Made by a program: the position numbers and the translations under genes. A model generated the notes under the pieces. The model was not told the origin of the DNA, made no database searches, and worked only from the letters and a program-made list of their open reading frames with translations. From NCBI GenBank assembly GCA_032158295.1, contig CM063246.1:17271168-17335167 (forward strand): a stretch of 64,000 bases of DNA. Direction: 5' to 3'. This document shows, in pieces, positions 1-30,000 of this stretch. This DNA comes from Pycnopodia helianthoides (Eukaryota > Echinodermata > Asteroidea > Forcipulatida > Asteriidae). The first letter of the stretch is position 1, and every line of letters begins with the position of its first letter.

Positions 1-124
1 AACCCCTAAGTTTCACGCTTTTTTAAATTTTAGTTCTGTGAACAAACTTTTTGTGATGTTATCGATCTTGAGATTTACAGTCCTGGGCATTGTGTTGTTT
101 TTTAGGTTTTGTTTTCAATGGTAC

Positions 125-130
125 AATAAA
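125..130 (+). terminator. possible polyadenylation signal of an upstream + strand gene
   Basis: An AATAAA hexamer is followed about 13 bases later by a GT-rich stretch (GGTGTGTTT). It lies about 265 bases upstream of the PRPF4B start codon, which suggests that a preceding + strand gene ends here. No coding sequence of that gene is visible in the window, so this is weak evidence. Confidence 0.3.
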
Positions 131-394
131 CTTGAATTTTCAAGGTGTGTTTAGCTTTTTCCTGTCTGTTTCTTTACACGGTAAATACAACATTTATTCA
201 ATCAATACAACGTTAATGCAACTAAAAACTTTATAATTGTTGAATCTATTCAAGTAAACACCGCCCTCTGTTGAATTGGTGAAACGAAGCCTGCACGTTT
301 TATGTGTACTGACTGGTTTCTGCCTCGTTTATTACGTTTAATTGCTAAATCTCGGATCGGGAACCATGCGATTACATCGTCGATATTGACAAAA

Positions 395-16852
<16,458 letters not shown>

Positions 16853-17230
16853 AGAATACACAAAACCAAAATGAAGGCAAGCAGATCTCTCTAGAAAAAC
16901 ACTAACTTTTCCTTATCATGTTTTATTCAATTGTCTTTATCTTTCTTTAAAAAGGATCATCAAATGTGAATTGTCAAAGTGAGCAACTGTGGATTGTATT
17001 GTTTTATGGTTAAGCTTACTAGAATCCTCCCTCCCCCCCCCCAAAAAAAAGTAAGTTTTTGTTGTCACATTGTGGTTCTTCCTAAGTTCTTATAATTTGT
17101 ACACAGGTAAAGTTTTCACAGCTGCCTCCTCTTTTACCATGTCAAAAGATGTGAACATGGAAAGGGCCAGAGGTACAGAGGGTCTTTGATGCAAAAATGA
17201 AGGTGTATTTCAAGTCACCCCCCCCCCCCA

Positions 17231-17236
17231 AATAAA
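17231..17236 (+). terminator. candidate PRPF4B polyadenylation signal
   Basis: This AATAAA, about 380 bases after the stop codon and just downstream of a poly-C tract, is the first strong hexamer in the 3' region. There is no transcript evidence for its use. Confidence 0.35.
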
Positions 17237-18950
17237 AGCAACATCATAACAGCAACACTAACAATAACTTTGTGTTTGATCTGGAACTTTCTGCTACTTT
17301 AAAGGAAGTATTCTTCCACAGGACTTCAGTGTGATTGTCTTGGACCACATTCCTCACAATCTCTAAAATGATAATTTAGTTCCACTCATCTTTTTTGAAA
17401 CCTTTTGTAATTTAGGGTGACCCAATTCTTGAGTTTCAGTATTTTAATTGTAGATATTAAACATTATAAGTTCATCATCAACATTTAACAGTTATTGTTC
17501 AACAATAGCCAGGTTTTTCTTTTCATTTTGGATTTATGTCTGATAATAATTTGACTTTATCTTTTTCTTGGTAAGAGAGACAAAGTGAACCCTATTTGTT
17601 ACTATAATTTATATTCTTTAATGAGGTATGTATGTCAATGAAAGTATCCATTGTAACACAAAAATATAAATTTTAAAGCAAGATTTTTTTGTTCTGTTTC
17701 TTCTAGCTCTATAAATTCATAATCGCAAATCTTTAAAGGAATGATTAGAATCAAGATAACATTGCGAGCATTCCTTCCGTCAAATTGAAGTACTGTACAT
17801 AAGTAGGTCATGCTGTAAAAGTTACTCTTATTCTTCTGTTCACTTATTTTCGTTTGGGATGGTTGCTTGGTTATACATTTTTTGTCATCAGTTTTTGTTT
17901 TTTTGCGTTGTTGTTTTGATGGCCATGGTTTAAAACATGTTTTTAAAAACAACAAATTACAAAGTCTGGAAAATCACACAAAATCTTATTTTTGTTGACT
18001 TGTGAGCAAAGCATAAAACCCACACCAATGGTCTCTGCTGAAATTGATATGTCAAATTTTTCACCATAAAATAGAAAATGTTTCCGGTCACAGAAGAGTA
18101 AAACCTTATAGAAGTTATATTGACTTCTGGTAGTGTGTTTGCCATAAAAAGCATTTCAGGTTTATTTTTATAAGATGAGTATTGATATTGAAGAGATGGA
18201 TATCTGGCATTGGGGTGTAGTACACCTGTAGTACACATGTAATTGATTTGTTTTAGTATAACTTTGGACAAGGTGTCTGTAGTTGGTTTGATATTACAAA
18301 CAGTGAGACATCAGACAGGTATTCTGGTAACTATCTTGGTGACATGTAAAGGTATGATTCATGAGTGACGTCTGGAAGCGTAAAGTGCATTTTGGTCCTC
18401 TTGTTTTCAATTAATCAAAATAATCAACACGTGACAAAGTTTGACCAAGGCAGTCACGTTTTCGAGAGTAGGCTGAATCCTGGCTTAGGTTTTGTCAGGA
18501 AATTTGTGCACAATTGTATGCATGCTAACTTTGTTTTTGAAAATCAAATAACTCAATGTTGTTGAATACTTTTTCCACACATATTATTATTTGAGACTGA
18601 AATAGTTCTCAGGACAATTGGTACTGCTATCAAGTTTATCAAATGTAAGCTTTCCTTTTCAAAGGGAGGGGGTAATCATTACTAATCATGCATCATACCT
18701 TTAAAAGAAAATTTGTCATGTAATTGTTCATGATAACCGTAGGCATACAACCCACAACAGTTCTACCTCAACAGTGAGTAATGACATTATTTGTTAGGGT
18801 CTGTAAACCATGTTACTCGTACATGTGTATGTGGTCTGACTTTGTACTTATGTTATCACCATGTTGCAGCTATCTTGTTCTTAGATATAAATACACAGAA
18901 GGAAACTTAGCACCAAGTGAAATATTGTGGCCCGAATAGGGTTGACTCTA

Positions 18951-19070
18951 AACAGTAACTGGTAGCTGCGACCTCATTTGACCTCATCAATATTTACCCC
19001 ATAGAGATATACCACCTATGAGTGATCCTTATTGATGAGGTCAAGAGAGGTTGCACCTACTGGTTACACT
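18951..19070. mobile_element. short inverted-repeat (MITE-like) element
   Basis: The arms AGTAACTGGTAGCTGCGACC ... TTGACCTCATCAATA and TATTGATGAGGTCAA ... GGTTGCACCTACTGGTTAC are imperfect inverted copies separated by about 35 bases. The whole is about 120 bp and has no coding capacity. Confidence 0.6.
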
Positions 19071-19644
19071 ATAGACCAATCCTTTTTAGTCCTGTACCAG
19101 TGTTTTTTTGCCATTACTGGGATGCTTTTACATTCCTGTATGTGTTTGGAAAAGGCTTTCATTCGCGTCACGCTGGCGCTTTGTACAGAAGTTACGTAAA
19201 ACTAATTGATCAGAGATGCCCTTTGTGCAAAAATGAACACTGGGTGTTTACTTCCCAGTAGTGTTGGAAAATACTAGTACCAGACATCCCCAATGGATAA
19301 GTCTATAAAGCCTACCCCCTAAAATTGTGATTTTGTTGTTGATAAGAGCAGTTTATGATCAAAAGTGAGGTAATCTGACCCACTTTTGACTTGGCCACGT
19401 TATACTAAAAGTAAATTTAAATGCTTGCTTTTTAGGATTATTGTTGCATGCAGAGAATGCGCATAGAAATGTCCATAACACACAGATTCTAAAGGTATCG
19501 GTGAAATTTTCATGTACAAGTCAATAGTTGGTTTCCATACAATGGGTACCAACGGACTGAATGAACTAGGGCTGTTTACATATAGAGGTTCCATGGAAAT
19601 GGGCCTTTAATGCATTTTAAATACTTCAGTTGAGATGGATGTAT

Positions 19645-20005
19645 TGGTATCATCGTATGTTTAGGAAGTGTACCACTTTTTTTTAATATCCAGAAATATT
19701 GTGTGTAATCAAAATCCAGTTATTTTTGTTCCCAAGAAGTAATGGTCATTGTTTACTAAAGTTTACTGTTTACAGCACAAATTAAGATGAAGATACAATA
19801 TTTTAACAACCATTTAGCTAAACACTCAAACAAGTTTTTCATTATTCTTTAGATGGAAAGTTGGATTGATGGAGAAAAACCTTCATAACATAACAAGAAT
19901 GTCAAGCAAGTAACATTTAGTTGATCATTATACAAAAACGGCATTACTTATTTTGAGGAAGTTTCTATTGGTAATGTACACTTCCTAAAACTGTACCATC
20001 ATTGT
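19645..20005. mobile_element. possible MITE with TTTAGGAAGTGTAC termini
   Basis: GTTTAGGAAGTGTACCA near 19659 is matched by the inverted TGTACACTTCCTAAAAC near 19975-19991. That gives an element of about 330 bp with AT-rich, non-coding content. No target duplication could be fixed. Confidence 0.5.
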
Positions 20006-20146
20006 AAACTGGGAATTTCAGATGATTTCTTGTAGAAGTAAAGAAAGTAGAATTAGCCACTTCTGAGAATCTTTAATTGAAATAAAACAAATTTCCAGTA
20101 ATTATGTTGAAACGTGTCAATGTATGTTTTATATACCAGAATCTTG

Positions 20147-20152
20147 AATAAA
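20147..20152 (+). terminator. alternative distal polyadenylation signal
   Basis: An AATAAA lies within CTTGAATAAATC, followed by a T-rich, CT-rich stretch. It would give PRPF4B a 3' UTR of about 3.3 kb. Confidence 0.3.
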
Positions 20153-20774
20153 TCTATCTTGTTACTTTCTCTCTCTTGGACACAGGTTCACGTCACGAAG
20201 CCAGTGGGGTGTGTGGAAAAAATTGAAGGTATTAACTGCAGCAAGGGCAGAATGAGTTAAAAACACACTGTTCTCAACATATTCATTATCCTTGTTATGT
20301 CCCGATTATTCTTAATACTTAAGGTGCAAGGTGGGAGATTTTATATGGGGGGGGGTCAACAATGTAATCTTGAATTGTCTTCATATTTTCTTTTCTTATG
20401 TTTTTTTGTTGCTTTATTTTGTGATTGATTAAGAAAAAGCTGTTCTGTTTGTAATTTGTACTTGGGGGCGTTGTTCAGCGCATTTATACCATTTATTTGT
20501 TGGTCTTAAATTTAAAACGTTTTTTTCTCACAAGACAAGTTACCTTTAAAGTGATGACAGTTTTATGAATGCTATACTATTTTATGCTTTATTTATACAG
20601 TTCGATGCATGCTTGTTGGCAAATGCTTTAAAAATACACATGTGTGGAAATACATTTATCTCCCACTTGTTTGCATATAGTGCAGTTGTACTGTGACATT
20701 ATTTATTCTTTTCAAATGCAGATTTCACCATGCAGGACTCTCCTCGTCATCATCCTTGAAATTCCTCTTGTGAT

Positions 20775-20940
20775 TTGCTTTCAAGCCAGGGTCATAAGCT
20801 CTGCCGGGACAAAAGGCTTCCATGAAAAAGCCAAATACATCCAAGCCAGGTCCAATAGCTTCGGAGTCAAGGCCATTAGCATCCAGGCAAGGTTCAATAA
20901 CATCCAAGCCAGGTCCATCAGCATCAAAGAAAGGTCCAAT
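20775..20940 (-). repeat. degenerate 21-bp tandem repeat encoding heptapeptides on the - strand
   Basis: Reading the - strand gives consecutive seven-residue units (GPFFDAD, GPGLDVI, EPCLDAN, GLDSEAI, GPGLDVF, GFFMEAF) followed by DPGLKAN. The frame is open for about 75 codons between stops. The period is 21 bp and individual units are about 60-80% alike. It could be a coding exon fragment of an unrecognised - strand gene or a simple non-coding tandem repeat; no splice context settles this. Confidence 0.55.
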
Positions 20941-22126
20941 AGCGTCTTAATAGCCAGTTCAAGATGGAAGGCAGAAAGTCAAGTTATAAAGTTCAGCAAA
21001 TGCAGACCATTCTGTCTCCTGTATGCTCAGGGCAGGGTAATGTACTGCTTTTGTAGACAATGGTTATATTATTGTAATGATTTTGTCATAGGTGCTGGGA
21101 CACCCTTTTCCAAATATTCTTTCAATCTAAAAAAAAATTAAAATAATCAAAATTTTAATGCAGACTTTGCTCCTTAAAGAATTTATTTGGAGTATAATTT
21201 GTTTTTCATAAAATAAAAACACTAAAACATTTAGGCCGTATAAGTTTTCTGGAATAAAGATAAATGTTTTTGTCAATTTGGAATATGATTTCTAATGTCA
21301 CTAGTTAATTGTATCAATAAATGCCTTTGAACAACCAATCTGTATACATGTCCAAAGCAGGCCTTGTTTTGGTTACCTAAGGGAAACGGCAGTTTTACCC
21401 ATTTTAAGTGCACTTGTATGAGGAAATGTTAATATTTATTGAGACTTACTAAGGTCTTAGCAAAGGCGAGGGACATCCAGGACATTTTTCAAGGGTGCTC
21501 TGTGTAAATGTTGGCTCGTTTAAACCTCACTCGATGTCAAGTTGATCGACTACCAATCTCTGTTTTAAGTCTTGGCTTGTATTGAGGTTTGAAAAACCTC
21601 AATAAAATTTGTTTTCTTTGGGCATTTTAGATAAGCTTAAACAAACAAAACTGAAAAACGGAATTTTTTATCAGCCATTTTGTCCAAAGCATGAACATCA
21701 TGGCTAAACATTGGCTGGAAGACATTATTTTGAATAAATATTTTCTTCTGTTGTTTGTATATATTTGCCGAGTAATTACAGAGACTAGAGAATTATACCC
21801 AGTTCAAACTGTTCAATTTTTGCAGACCTTTGAAGCGATGGTAAAATGACATGTTGTGAATCTGAGATAGGAATGAGTGGCCAGATAGACAACATATCAC
21901 CTGTTCTGGAGCCAGGTAGGCATTTTACTACAAATTTTGTTTTTATTTCACATCCTGGAGTTGTTAAAAATCATCAAAATTGGGATAAGTCACCCATGGT
22001 GCTATGAATGAACCAAAAACCCATTGGAGGTTTCATCTCATGTCAATGTTTATGTTTTCCTTAACATGCATGACTTGACCTAGTACTGGCTTATGCCTGA
22101 CTGATGACCACATTATGGTTAAGTTA

Positions 22127-22290
22127 TAGACCTTGTGCATTGATGTCCTCATGCTGCCATCTAGGAGGTAGACCAATGATAAAACAATGGAAGTGTGCAG
22201 ATTTGTACACACAGCCCATGAGATTGTCCAATAAACAATCTCCTTTTGACCTCTAGGCGAGGGCGCCCTACTTAAATGATGTCATAGACA
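22127..22290. mobile_element. MITE copy, TAGACCTTGTGCATTGATG family
   Basis: The left end TAGACCTTGTGCATTGATG and the internal block GACCTCTAGGCGAGGGCGCC match the better preserved copy at 61200-61370. The right terminus is degraded (ATGATGTCATAGAC). Confidence 0.65.
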
Positions 22291-25200
22291 ACTTCACAAA
22301 TACATTTTAAGGGGTGCATTCTGGGCTAGATTGTCATTATCTAGACCAGCACACACCTCATTCCACGAGTGTTGCAAGCAGCCCCAGCCAGATGAGAACC
22401 ATGTAAAAAAAAACTTGCCTGAAAATACATTATTGTCACTTTGGCACCTAGCACACTCGGTCCCTTCAAATTCAGCACCTGGAAAACTTGACACCTAAAA
22501 ATCAACCAGGAGCCAACTCGTCACATTTTAGTATGTTTACAAAAATCTGTTTTTAACTATTCAGGCTTTTTTTGTAAAAATCATGTTGAACAAACTAGCA
22601 ATCTTGAAGCTTAAAAGGATAACTTTTCTTGGTGATCATGAATCCCAGCCAGCCTTATTGTGTATGTGAAGGTTATTTTTCAAAGTTACATTATTTACAT
22701 GGACAGACGTCATAATGAATGCATTTGTATTTGGGTTATGCCATGTCGTTCCATGTGTGCTCATTCCAGAACAATGCTAGTTTTGTGCCACTGTTCGTTG
22801 ATGGTTGAAGAACCAGGCCTCCAGCTTAATACTGAAGAGGGATTGTTATCTTTTGTTGTTGCATGGTTCCCACTCTTACAGTTAAGAATGGTTATTAACT
22901 CATCATTTGGCTGAAGTTCACTTGATGCTCCCACCATTAGTCTGGCAGCATGAGCCTACCTTCCTTTTTTGTAGGATGAAAATATTTCTGGATTTGCGTA
23001 CTCTTATTTTCACTGGATATTGTACACACACTGAGCATAGAGCAAGGAACAGTGGACTGAGCAAGTTCAATGTAAGTTCAATCTAACATATATCTCTACG
23101 TGAAAAGAAGTGTGTCCAAAACTACATTCATTTGGAATCTTTTACAAGATAAAAGGATTTACATCTCAACTCTCACCCAGTTACAGCAAATGGGCGCGCT
23201 CTCCATAGATGTGATACGGGGAGAGCATGCTTGTGCAGTAAATGGGTGGGAGTTCATCATTCCATGTACAGCCACAGACCTGCTTTGATCATGATAACAC
23301 GGCCCATTGAACTAATTAAAATATGAAATATGGACACTCTTTGGAAGCATGTGTCTCAGTATCACCCAAAGTAACTTGCTGATGGAGAATCAGACAACCA
23401 TTGTGGCCTCTACCTCACCAATTGCTATGTGCTGCGGCTCTCTACATGTGTGTGTTTGGGGCCAGTGTTTGCTAGGTGCTAAAAGTGTCTGAAATTTAAA
23501 ATCAGTATTTGTCAGGCATATGATATTCTTTCTATTTAAATCTAGTTTCCTATTCGCTCCCCCCTCAGAAAAAAGCTGCAAAGTTGTTATTAATTGGTCT
23601 AAAAAGCCCATCAAGGCCAACACCATAATAATGTGCGTTTAAATCAGCCTTGTTCCCTAAACATTTTTCTCCATTTCTACCAAGGGGCAATTATCTTGGC
23701 TAATTTGTACAGGTGTTGAGTATCATTGCCCTTTCCACACCTGAAGCATTTTCTTTCCAAGTACAATCCATCTTGTATTTTTATTAACATATCATGAGGG
23801 ATTGTTAGGTCATCGTTAACCCTCCCTTTGGCCCGTTAAACTCCAGAGCAACAACTCTCGTTGTGATTTACATACTGTAAGTAATAAACAATATATTTGA
23901 ACATTTGGCTTGGTGTCAGTTTACTTAGTGTGTTGTTGATCATGTTCTTCAAGAGCCTCTTTGAGTCTGTTTGTTATTCCATGGAAATCTAGAAAATGTG
24001 TAAGTCTGTGCCTGAACATTACTTTAATAACTGGACTGGTTAGTTGTATGAGAAAAAGCAGCTACCATGCACAGCTTTGTTGCAACTGCATCAGTTTTTT
24101 TCCAAAATAAGTACTGGCAAAGCTCTAGTACGATTCATAAAGACAAAGTGCAGGATTGTTCATTATTGTAACAAATACTGATTAATGTTTGTGTGAAACC
24201 TTGCTGATTAACGTCCTATCCAAACCAATCCTATCCGAACCAATCCTATATATATTCGTTTGCGGTAATACCATGTGTGTAAATATCTACTTTGCTGTGT
24301 AGATTTTGTTCTTTAGAGAACTTGTCTTGCTATTTGTTCTACTACCGCGGAGTAGATTTTCGGAATTCGGGAGACTTCTCAGTTCTGAAAAGAACTGTCC
24401 TGCTTATTAACTACTACCTGGAACCAATCGTTTTCCAACAATACAATTTATGATGTAGGGTACTTTACCTTGAACACAATAATTTCACTTGTCATCAACC
24501 TTGAAGTTTTTGTCACCAACCCTGAAGTTATTAAAGGGTTATTTTAGTGTGTTTGGATTTAATATAGTGTGTATATATTTATTTTTTAACCGACAACCAA
24601 ACATTTTCACACTGCCTGATGTAATGCATGGGTAGTGTAAATGTGAACTATCATGTAGGCCTGTTTGTTGCAATAATTAAACAAAACCCTAGTTTTTTAG
24701 GGGAGGGTGGAATTCTGAAGCAAAATGTGAGCACTTGATAAAACGGTGGTGTATACATTTGAGAAAATAGTTTTTTAATAGTGAAAGTAAATACATTTAA
24801 GTTTTATGCATTCTAAAATTTAAAATTATATGTACTGTGTTTTAAATTTAAATTTACAACAGAGGAGGGACAAAATATGACTTCAGACATTCAGCTTTAT
24901 GTCAACTTTTAGATTAAAAGTAAAAAAACCTTTTTTAAACACTACTACATGTATACATAATAAATTGAATTTACAGGGAAGGTACACATCTTCAGTTTTC
25001 TGAAGTGAGCTTTCTTTCTAATCCTCAAGTCAAAAACTCTATCCAGATTTCTGGGAAAATATGTTGTTTATATGCTTTGCTAAGTTTCATAATGTTTTAG
25101 AAAGTTCTCAGGTATTTTGGGTATTTTCAGTTACCACTTTCATAATGCATTGGTAAGGATACTTTAAGTGGTGATAATTCTGCAGATGGTTTGTCAATTT

Positions 25201-26593
25201 TATATACATACTTCTTCAATCATTTTTAGATTTGGGTTGTCACCAGCAAAGTTCCTTTCTAGGTAATATAACAATTGTCTTTAACAGAACGTTATGTAAT
25301 ATATTTTTTACAAAATAACAAAAGCGAGGCAAGCCTTGTGAAAACTGCTTAATAACAAAAGTGCCATTTACAGAAAATAAATAAAAACGATTTTATCGGT
25401 TACTTGAATAGGTATTGTCTGAGCATTATACATGTATATACAATGACATATAAAACTGTACACATCCCACAATGCAACAATGGGGACCAACATTGTTGCT
25501 CTGTAGTCATTCCTCCATAGAATTCTTTTAGAGGTCAGGTACCATACACAGGTCGTACTCGTCATAAAATTGGATAATAGAAAAGAGAGGGCGGAGACAA
25601 CCATGTGACACGGCCCGACATGAAGCATTTTTGGCCACTGAGAAAATGGTGCTGACCCATCGTATAACACAGGTCACATCCTATAACACAGGTCACGCAC
25701 CAGTCCACACACCCAATATTTGTAAGGGGAAATCGGTATGTATTTTACCCATAGGGTTTCAAACCCATTGGTGTGCCAGCGCAGTTACTTGTGTGTAATT
25801 AGAGTGCTTCCTCTGGTTCTATTATATAACTCTATGGTAGTACCACACCTGGATTGGAAATTGTGGGTGCACAAAATAACACAATAAGATGTGAAGGTAT
25901 CTCCAATGCAAACTTTTTTTTCCTAATACAAACTTTTAATGCAGACTTTAAACAAACCCTTTTCAGATTGAGTTTTTGTGTATTTGGTTCACCACATTTT
26001 AAGATGTGTGAACTAAAAACATGACACAAATAGTTATGAACAGAATTAGAACCAATGTATATGCAATCATCATTAAATGATGTATTTCATCCACTTTCCA
26101 TGGCATTTTGTGACTTTTGAAAAGTTCTGTGCCTCAGAGGAAGGTCGATGATAGTGTTATTTAAAATTTTCTTTACATTATATTTACATTCTTTTTAATA
26201 GTGGTGCTGTATGAATAGGCTACAGTAGGCCTAGATTAAATTATTTTTGTTCAAATTCACGCAAGTTTAGCATGCGAAAGTTCCTTCAGTAAAGCATAGA
26301 GCAAGAAACTTTAGTCACCTCGCTCCCAAATAGTAGGCCTAGAGTGAGGACACAACCCCACCAAGTTTTTAACTGTAAAACCACGCCTAGATTTTTGACT
26401 TCCTGTCTACTTAGTGGTTATATTGAAGTCTTTGAGTACCTGTCCCTTTAAAAAAAAAATTGAAGTTTGTTGCTTATTTCTGCAGTGTTACTCCTGTTGT
26501 CTGTTGACTATAATTTGTGCCCATTCCACTGGTTCACTGAATTGAGTTTAATACCTATGCAAGCCCCTACTTAATACATCAGACAGGATTTAG
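22291..26593. other. intergenic AT-rich sequence between PRPF4B and the CUB/LDLa gene
   Basis: I see no gene or structured repeat I can name. Short reading frames are unsupported by splice signals or similarity. The 3' UTR of the - strand CUB/LDLa gene must begin at 26593 and run leftwards; its polyadenylation site is not obvious. Confidence 0.4.
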
Positions 26594-27060
26594 TCAGTAG
26601 TTATGTCCATGAAACCCCCTATCCACAGTATGACACAAGTTCTCCTTCCTCATTGGGAAATAGCCACCGTGTATCCCACCGCCCAAATCGGCCCGGCCAC
26701 TTGGCGGCGGGTAACCGTAGAAAACGTGGCTCCCACCCGCACCACTCATGTTGTCCATTACGGTCGGCTGGTACACCTCCCGAGGGGGATTTCTGGTACT
26801 CATTTCACCATAGTTCGGGCTCGAATTACTGCTACTGTTGCTAGATGAACTACTTGACGGGGCGGACGCGCTGACGGCACCGCGGCCGTCTGCCTGGCCG
26901 CGGCCCACTGGCATTCCCTCGCCCTTCCGTTTGCAGCAGCAACAGACCGCGAAAGACACTAAGAGGAAAATGACTATAATGGCAGCCACTGCAACTGCTA
27001 AGAAGGTTCCCATCAAGCCGAACCAGCCAGTAGACGCACCTGGTAGTTCCGTCGGCACAA
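26594..27060 (-). CDS. CUB/LDLa gene last coding exon: membrane segment and cytoplasmic tail
   Basis: After a TTCTTACCAG acceptor this exon encodes VVPTELPGASTGWFGLMGT, a hydrophobic stretch, CCCCKRK, then a Ser-rich linker and Tyr/Pro/Gly-rich tail (PPREVYQP, YGYPPPSG) to the stop. Local GC is much higher than in the flanking DNA. Confidence 0.85.
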
Positions 27061-30000
27061 CTGGTAAGAAGAACAAAAAGACAAGCGTTACTGTTTGTCG
27101 TCCAAGCTTCGAAAACAAGTTATCAAAATAGTAGTGTTAGAAATTTCATTTCGGGGTTAAATTAATTGATCCAAAATGGTGGACATGAGCCATCGTGACA
27201 CACCGTACATCTAATACAATTCAAACACGACTGGACCGAGTCTCTCACATGTCTCGCCATTGTACCACCATCATCGTTTTACATTATAATGCAACATAAT
27301 TGTGAGAAAAGAAAACAATCACTCTAACTGTCTGGCTAGACTTTAATAAACTTATACCTAGTGAACAAATTATATATTTCTCTCCCAACCATAGCAGTAC
27401 CGATGAACATAAAAGTACAGAAATGTGTATTACCTGAGCACAGCGTGAAGCTCTCGTCACTGCCGTCTGCACAGTTCCACAACGAGTCGCACTTCAAATC
27501 ACTATCTATGCACATAGAACCGTCTTCACAGCTGAAACATTTGTCATTCGCTATATACATCAGAGAAAGAAAAAACAAACAAGAAACACTAATGTTAAAT
27601 GGACAATTAATCATCCTCTACAGTAATGTGAATTGACTCTCACCATTTAGAAGGAATAGTACACAACATTTAGAAATGTCATTTCTGGATCGATGGCCCA
27701 ATGTCCTCGACTGTTAAAAATGTCCTTGACCGTGTGTTATCAGTCATTTAGACTGAGCGAATCTTGCGCCCGTCTGTGATCGTTGAAGATGAACAGGCAT
27801 GCTTCTCGAAACAAATTATAATTTCATTTAAGAGCGACTTCTTCAGAATGGACACTGCCTTGTTTCACAAAATGCTTTTGAATCAACCGGCTTGAAAATC
27901 GTAATTTTACATGAACTTTGTGCAATGTAAGCGTGTTTTACGCTTGGTGTCACAATGTTTAAGGCCTCTTGCATAAGATGTGCATGTACAAAAGGAAGAA
28001 CATTACTGTTGGGTTGTGCATGACACACTCACGATCAAGTTACATTCGTTCTGTCGATGCAATCGGTGTTTGTTGCAAATGAATCGATAGAATTTTGTAA
28101 CGGTTTGAACTTCCCTCAGCACTTCATGTAAATTCAAAAAAGATGACCTAAGCGATTCAGCTAAATGTTGACTTGTTTTGATTTTAACTTTAGGACAAGA
28201 AAAACCCTGTATATGTATTTATTGTATGAGACACACTATACTACCGATAGTGATAGCTCGTGTTCTGAACTTAATACTGTAAACCTCAGTCGATGTCTAA
28301 ATATAGGTTTTCCCGGCCAATTTCAACAAAAATCCATTGATTTCTCTTTAACACCCGCCTCATTCAAATTTCATTTGAAAATGAAATATGGTCTTGAATG
28401 TCTAGAAATAAAATAGAATGACGGAAACGAATCTGAATGGGAAAAAAACGAAATAATGTGTACACGAAAATGAAATTGAATGCACCATAATGCTGAAAAG
28501 AAACCCTAATTTGAGTGAATTAGGGAGAAATGCGTGAATTTCAATGCGTGTTCATGAAATTGATAGAATTTAGCTGAAATTGGCCAAGAAAACCTATATT
28601 ACACACAATTCCTTTTTGTGGCAATAGTCAGTGGTAAGTCAACTTTCTTCTCCATGAGATCCGTGTACTCTATCCTAAGGTGGCTTATAATCGCCAACAA
28701 ATAACGGCGATATAACGCAGTAAAATACACCGATATAACGCAATAAATACACCGATATAACGCAATAAATACACCGATATAACGCAATATAAGTACGGTG
28801 AAAAAGCGCAATAGAAGGTGATATAGCGCCGTAAAAAAGGGTTCTTCAGTAATTGGCGAATATGAGCCACCGTACTATCCAGAGTAAGTCAACTGAAAGC
28901 ATTTGAATTTCACGTTGATGGGAAATCACGCCTTGTGTACGTCAACATTGAAATATCAAATCAATATTTCAAATGGAAATCTTTCTCAGGATAATATACC
29001 ACAATGTAGTACGCTTCGCTCAACATTTAAAAATGTCAGGTGTGGCCCGCGTTTGGCTTGTACGATTTGTAACCTACTGATACTTAATTAGATTTACTGA
29101 AATGTACATTCTGTAATACATGCCTCGTGTAGAATACATTTTCCCAAATAAATTTAGACCAATGCAACCATGCACCCACCTTTATTGGACTCCAAAAGAC
29201 TAGCGGTAGGCCCTATATACGTAATGTGCAGCCAAGTTCTCGAACAGCACCCGTGTTGATCACACTAATAATACTTGACAATGAGCTTGAATGCTAGACC
29301 CAAATGAAATTCGTTTTGGGAATGAAAAATACAGGTGGGAAGTCGTGCACGGTTCTTTAGCTTGAGTTGCACAACAATGTCTCGCAACGGAACGACTATG
29401 TCCATGGATATTAGCAGTATGGAGATCAACACCCGAATGCAGATGGATCGTTGCACGTGTATCTATTTAAAGGTAAAGGCATTTGCATGAACCAACCAAA
29501 ACAATTTTAAAGTTAATTTCGAAGTGTATTGTTTGTGAAGTTTTACCTCTACCGATCCTCCCCAAGAACAAACATTTCCGTCTCAAAATACTGTCAAAGT
29601 CTATAAAATACGATCCTCCCCAAAACTAGCAATATTGAGAGTGAATTTACTCTTCTTAAAAAAGGGTGATTGGTTCCTTTAATCCGAGTAGTCTTGGTCT
29701 CTTGTGGTTCGCAGTGATGCTTGGCTGAAATGGCTTTCATGCTCAATTTACGTTTTGTTTCGACTGACTGAGCGAGGTAGCTCGTCTCCAAGACGCATGT
29801 TCACTGCCCATCAAAATGTCAATTTTCTCTTGCCTTTTGTGTAGGCATACTTGTTATTTTGTTTTGTCAAAATATTTGCAATATTTTACGACGCACCTAG
29901 GCTCGAAATACTTCTGAATGCTGGAAAAAAGCTTACATGTGCCCAAAGAGTTTTCAATTCGAATGAATTTTGATCGTCGCATAAGCAGCCAAGAGCCTGA

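Larger units (their letters stand above)
16853..20170 (+). other. PRPF4B 3' UTR and downstream sequence
   Basis: AT-rich non-coding sequence follows the stop codon. Candidate AATAAA signals lie at 17231-17236 and 20147-20152, and either could end the transcript. It includes two small inverted-repeat elements listed separately. Confidence 0.45.

Noticed and set aside
26603..27131. + strand open frames opposite the CUB/LDLa last exon
   Set aside because: They are shadows of the GC-rich coding exon. The - strand reading has the membrane segment, the splice acceptor and the in-phase LDLa exon.
28599..28870. - strand frames rich in Tyr/Ile/Val resembling membrane segments
   Set aside because: They result from the 22-bp tandem repeat inside a TIR element and are not a protein gene.
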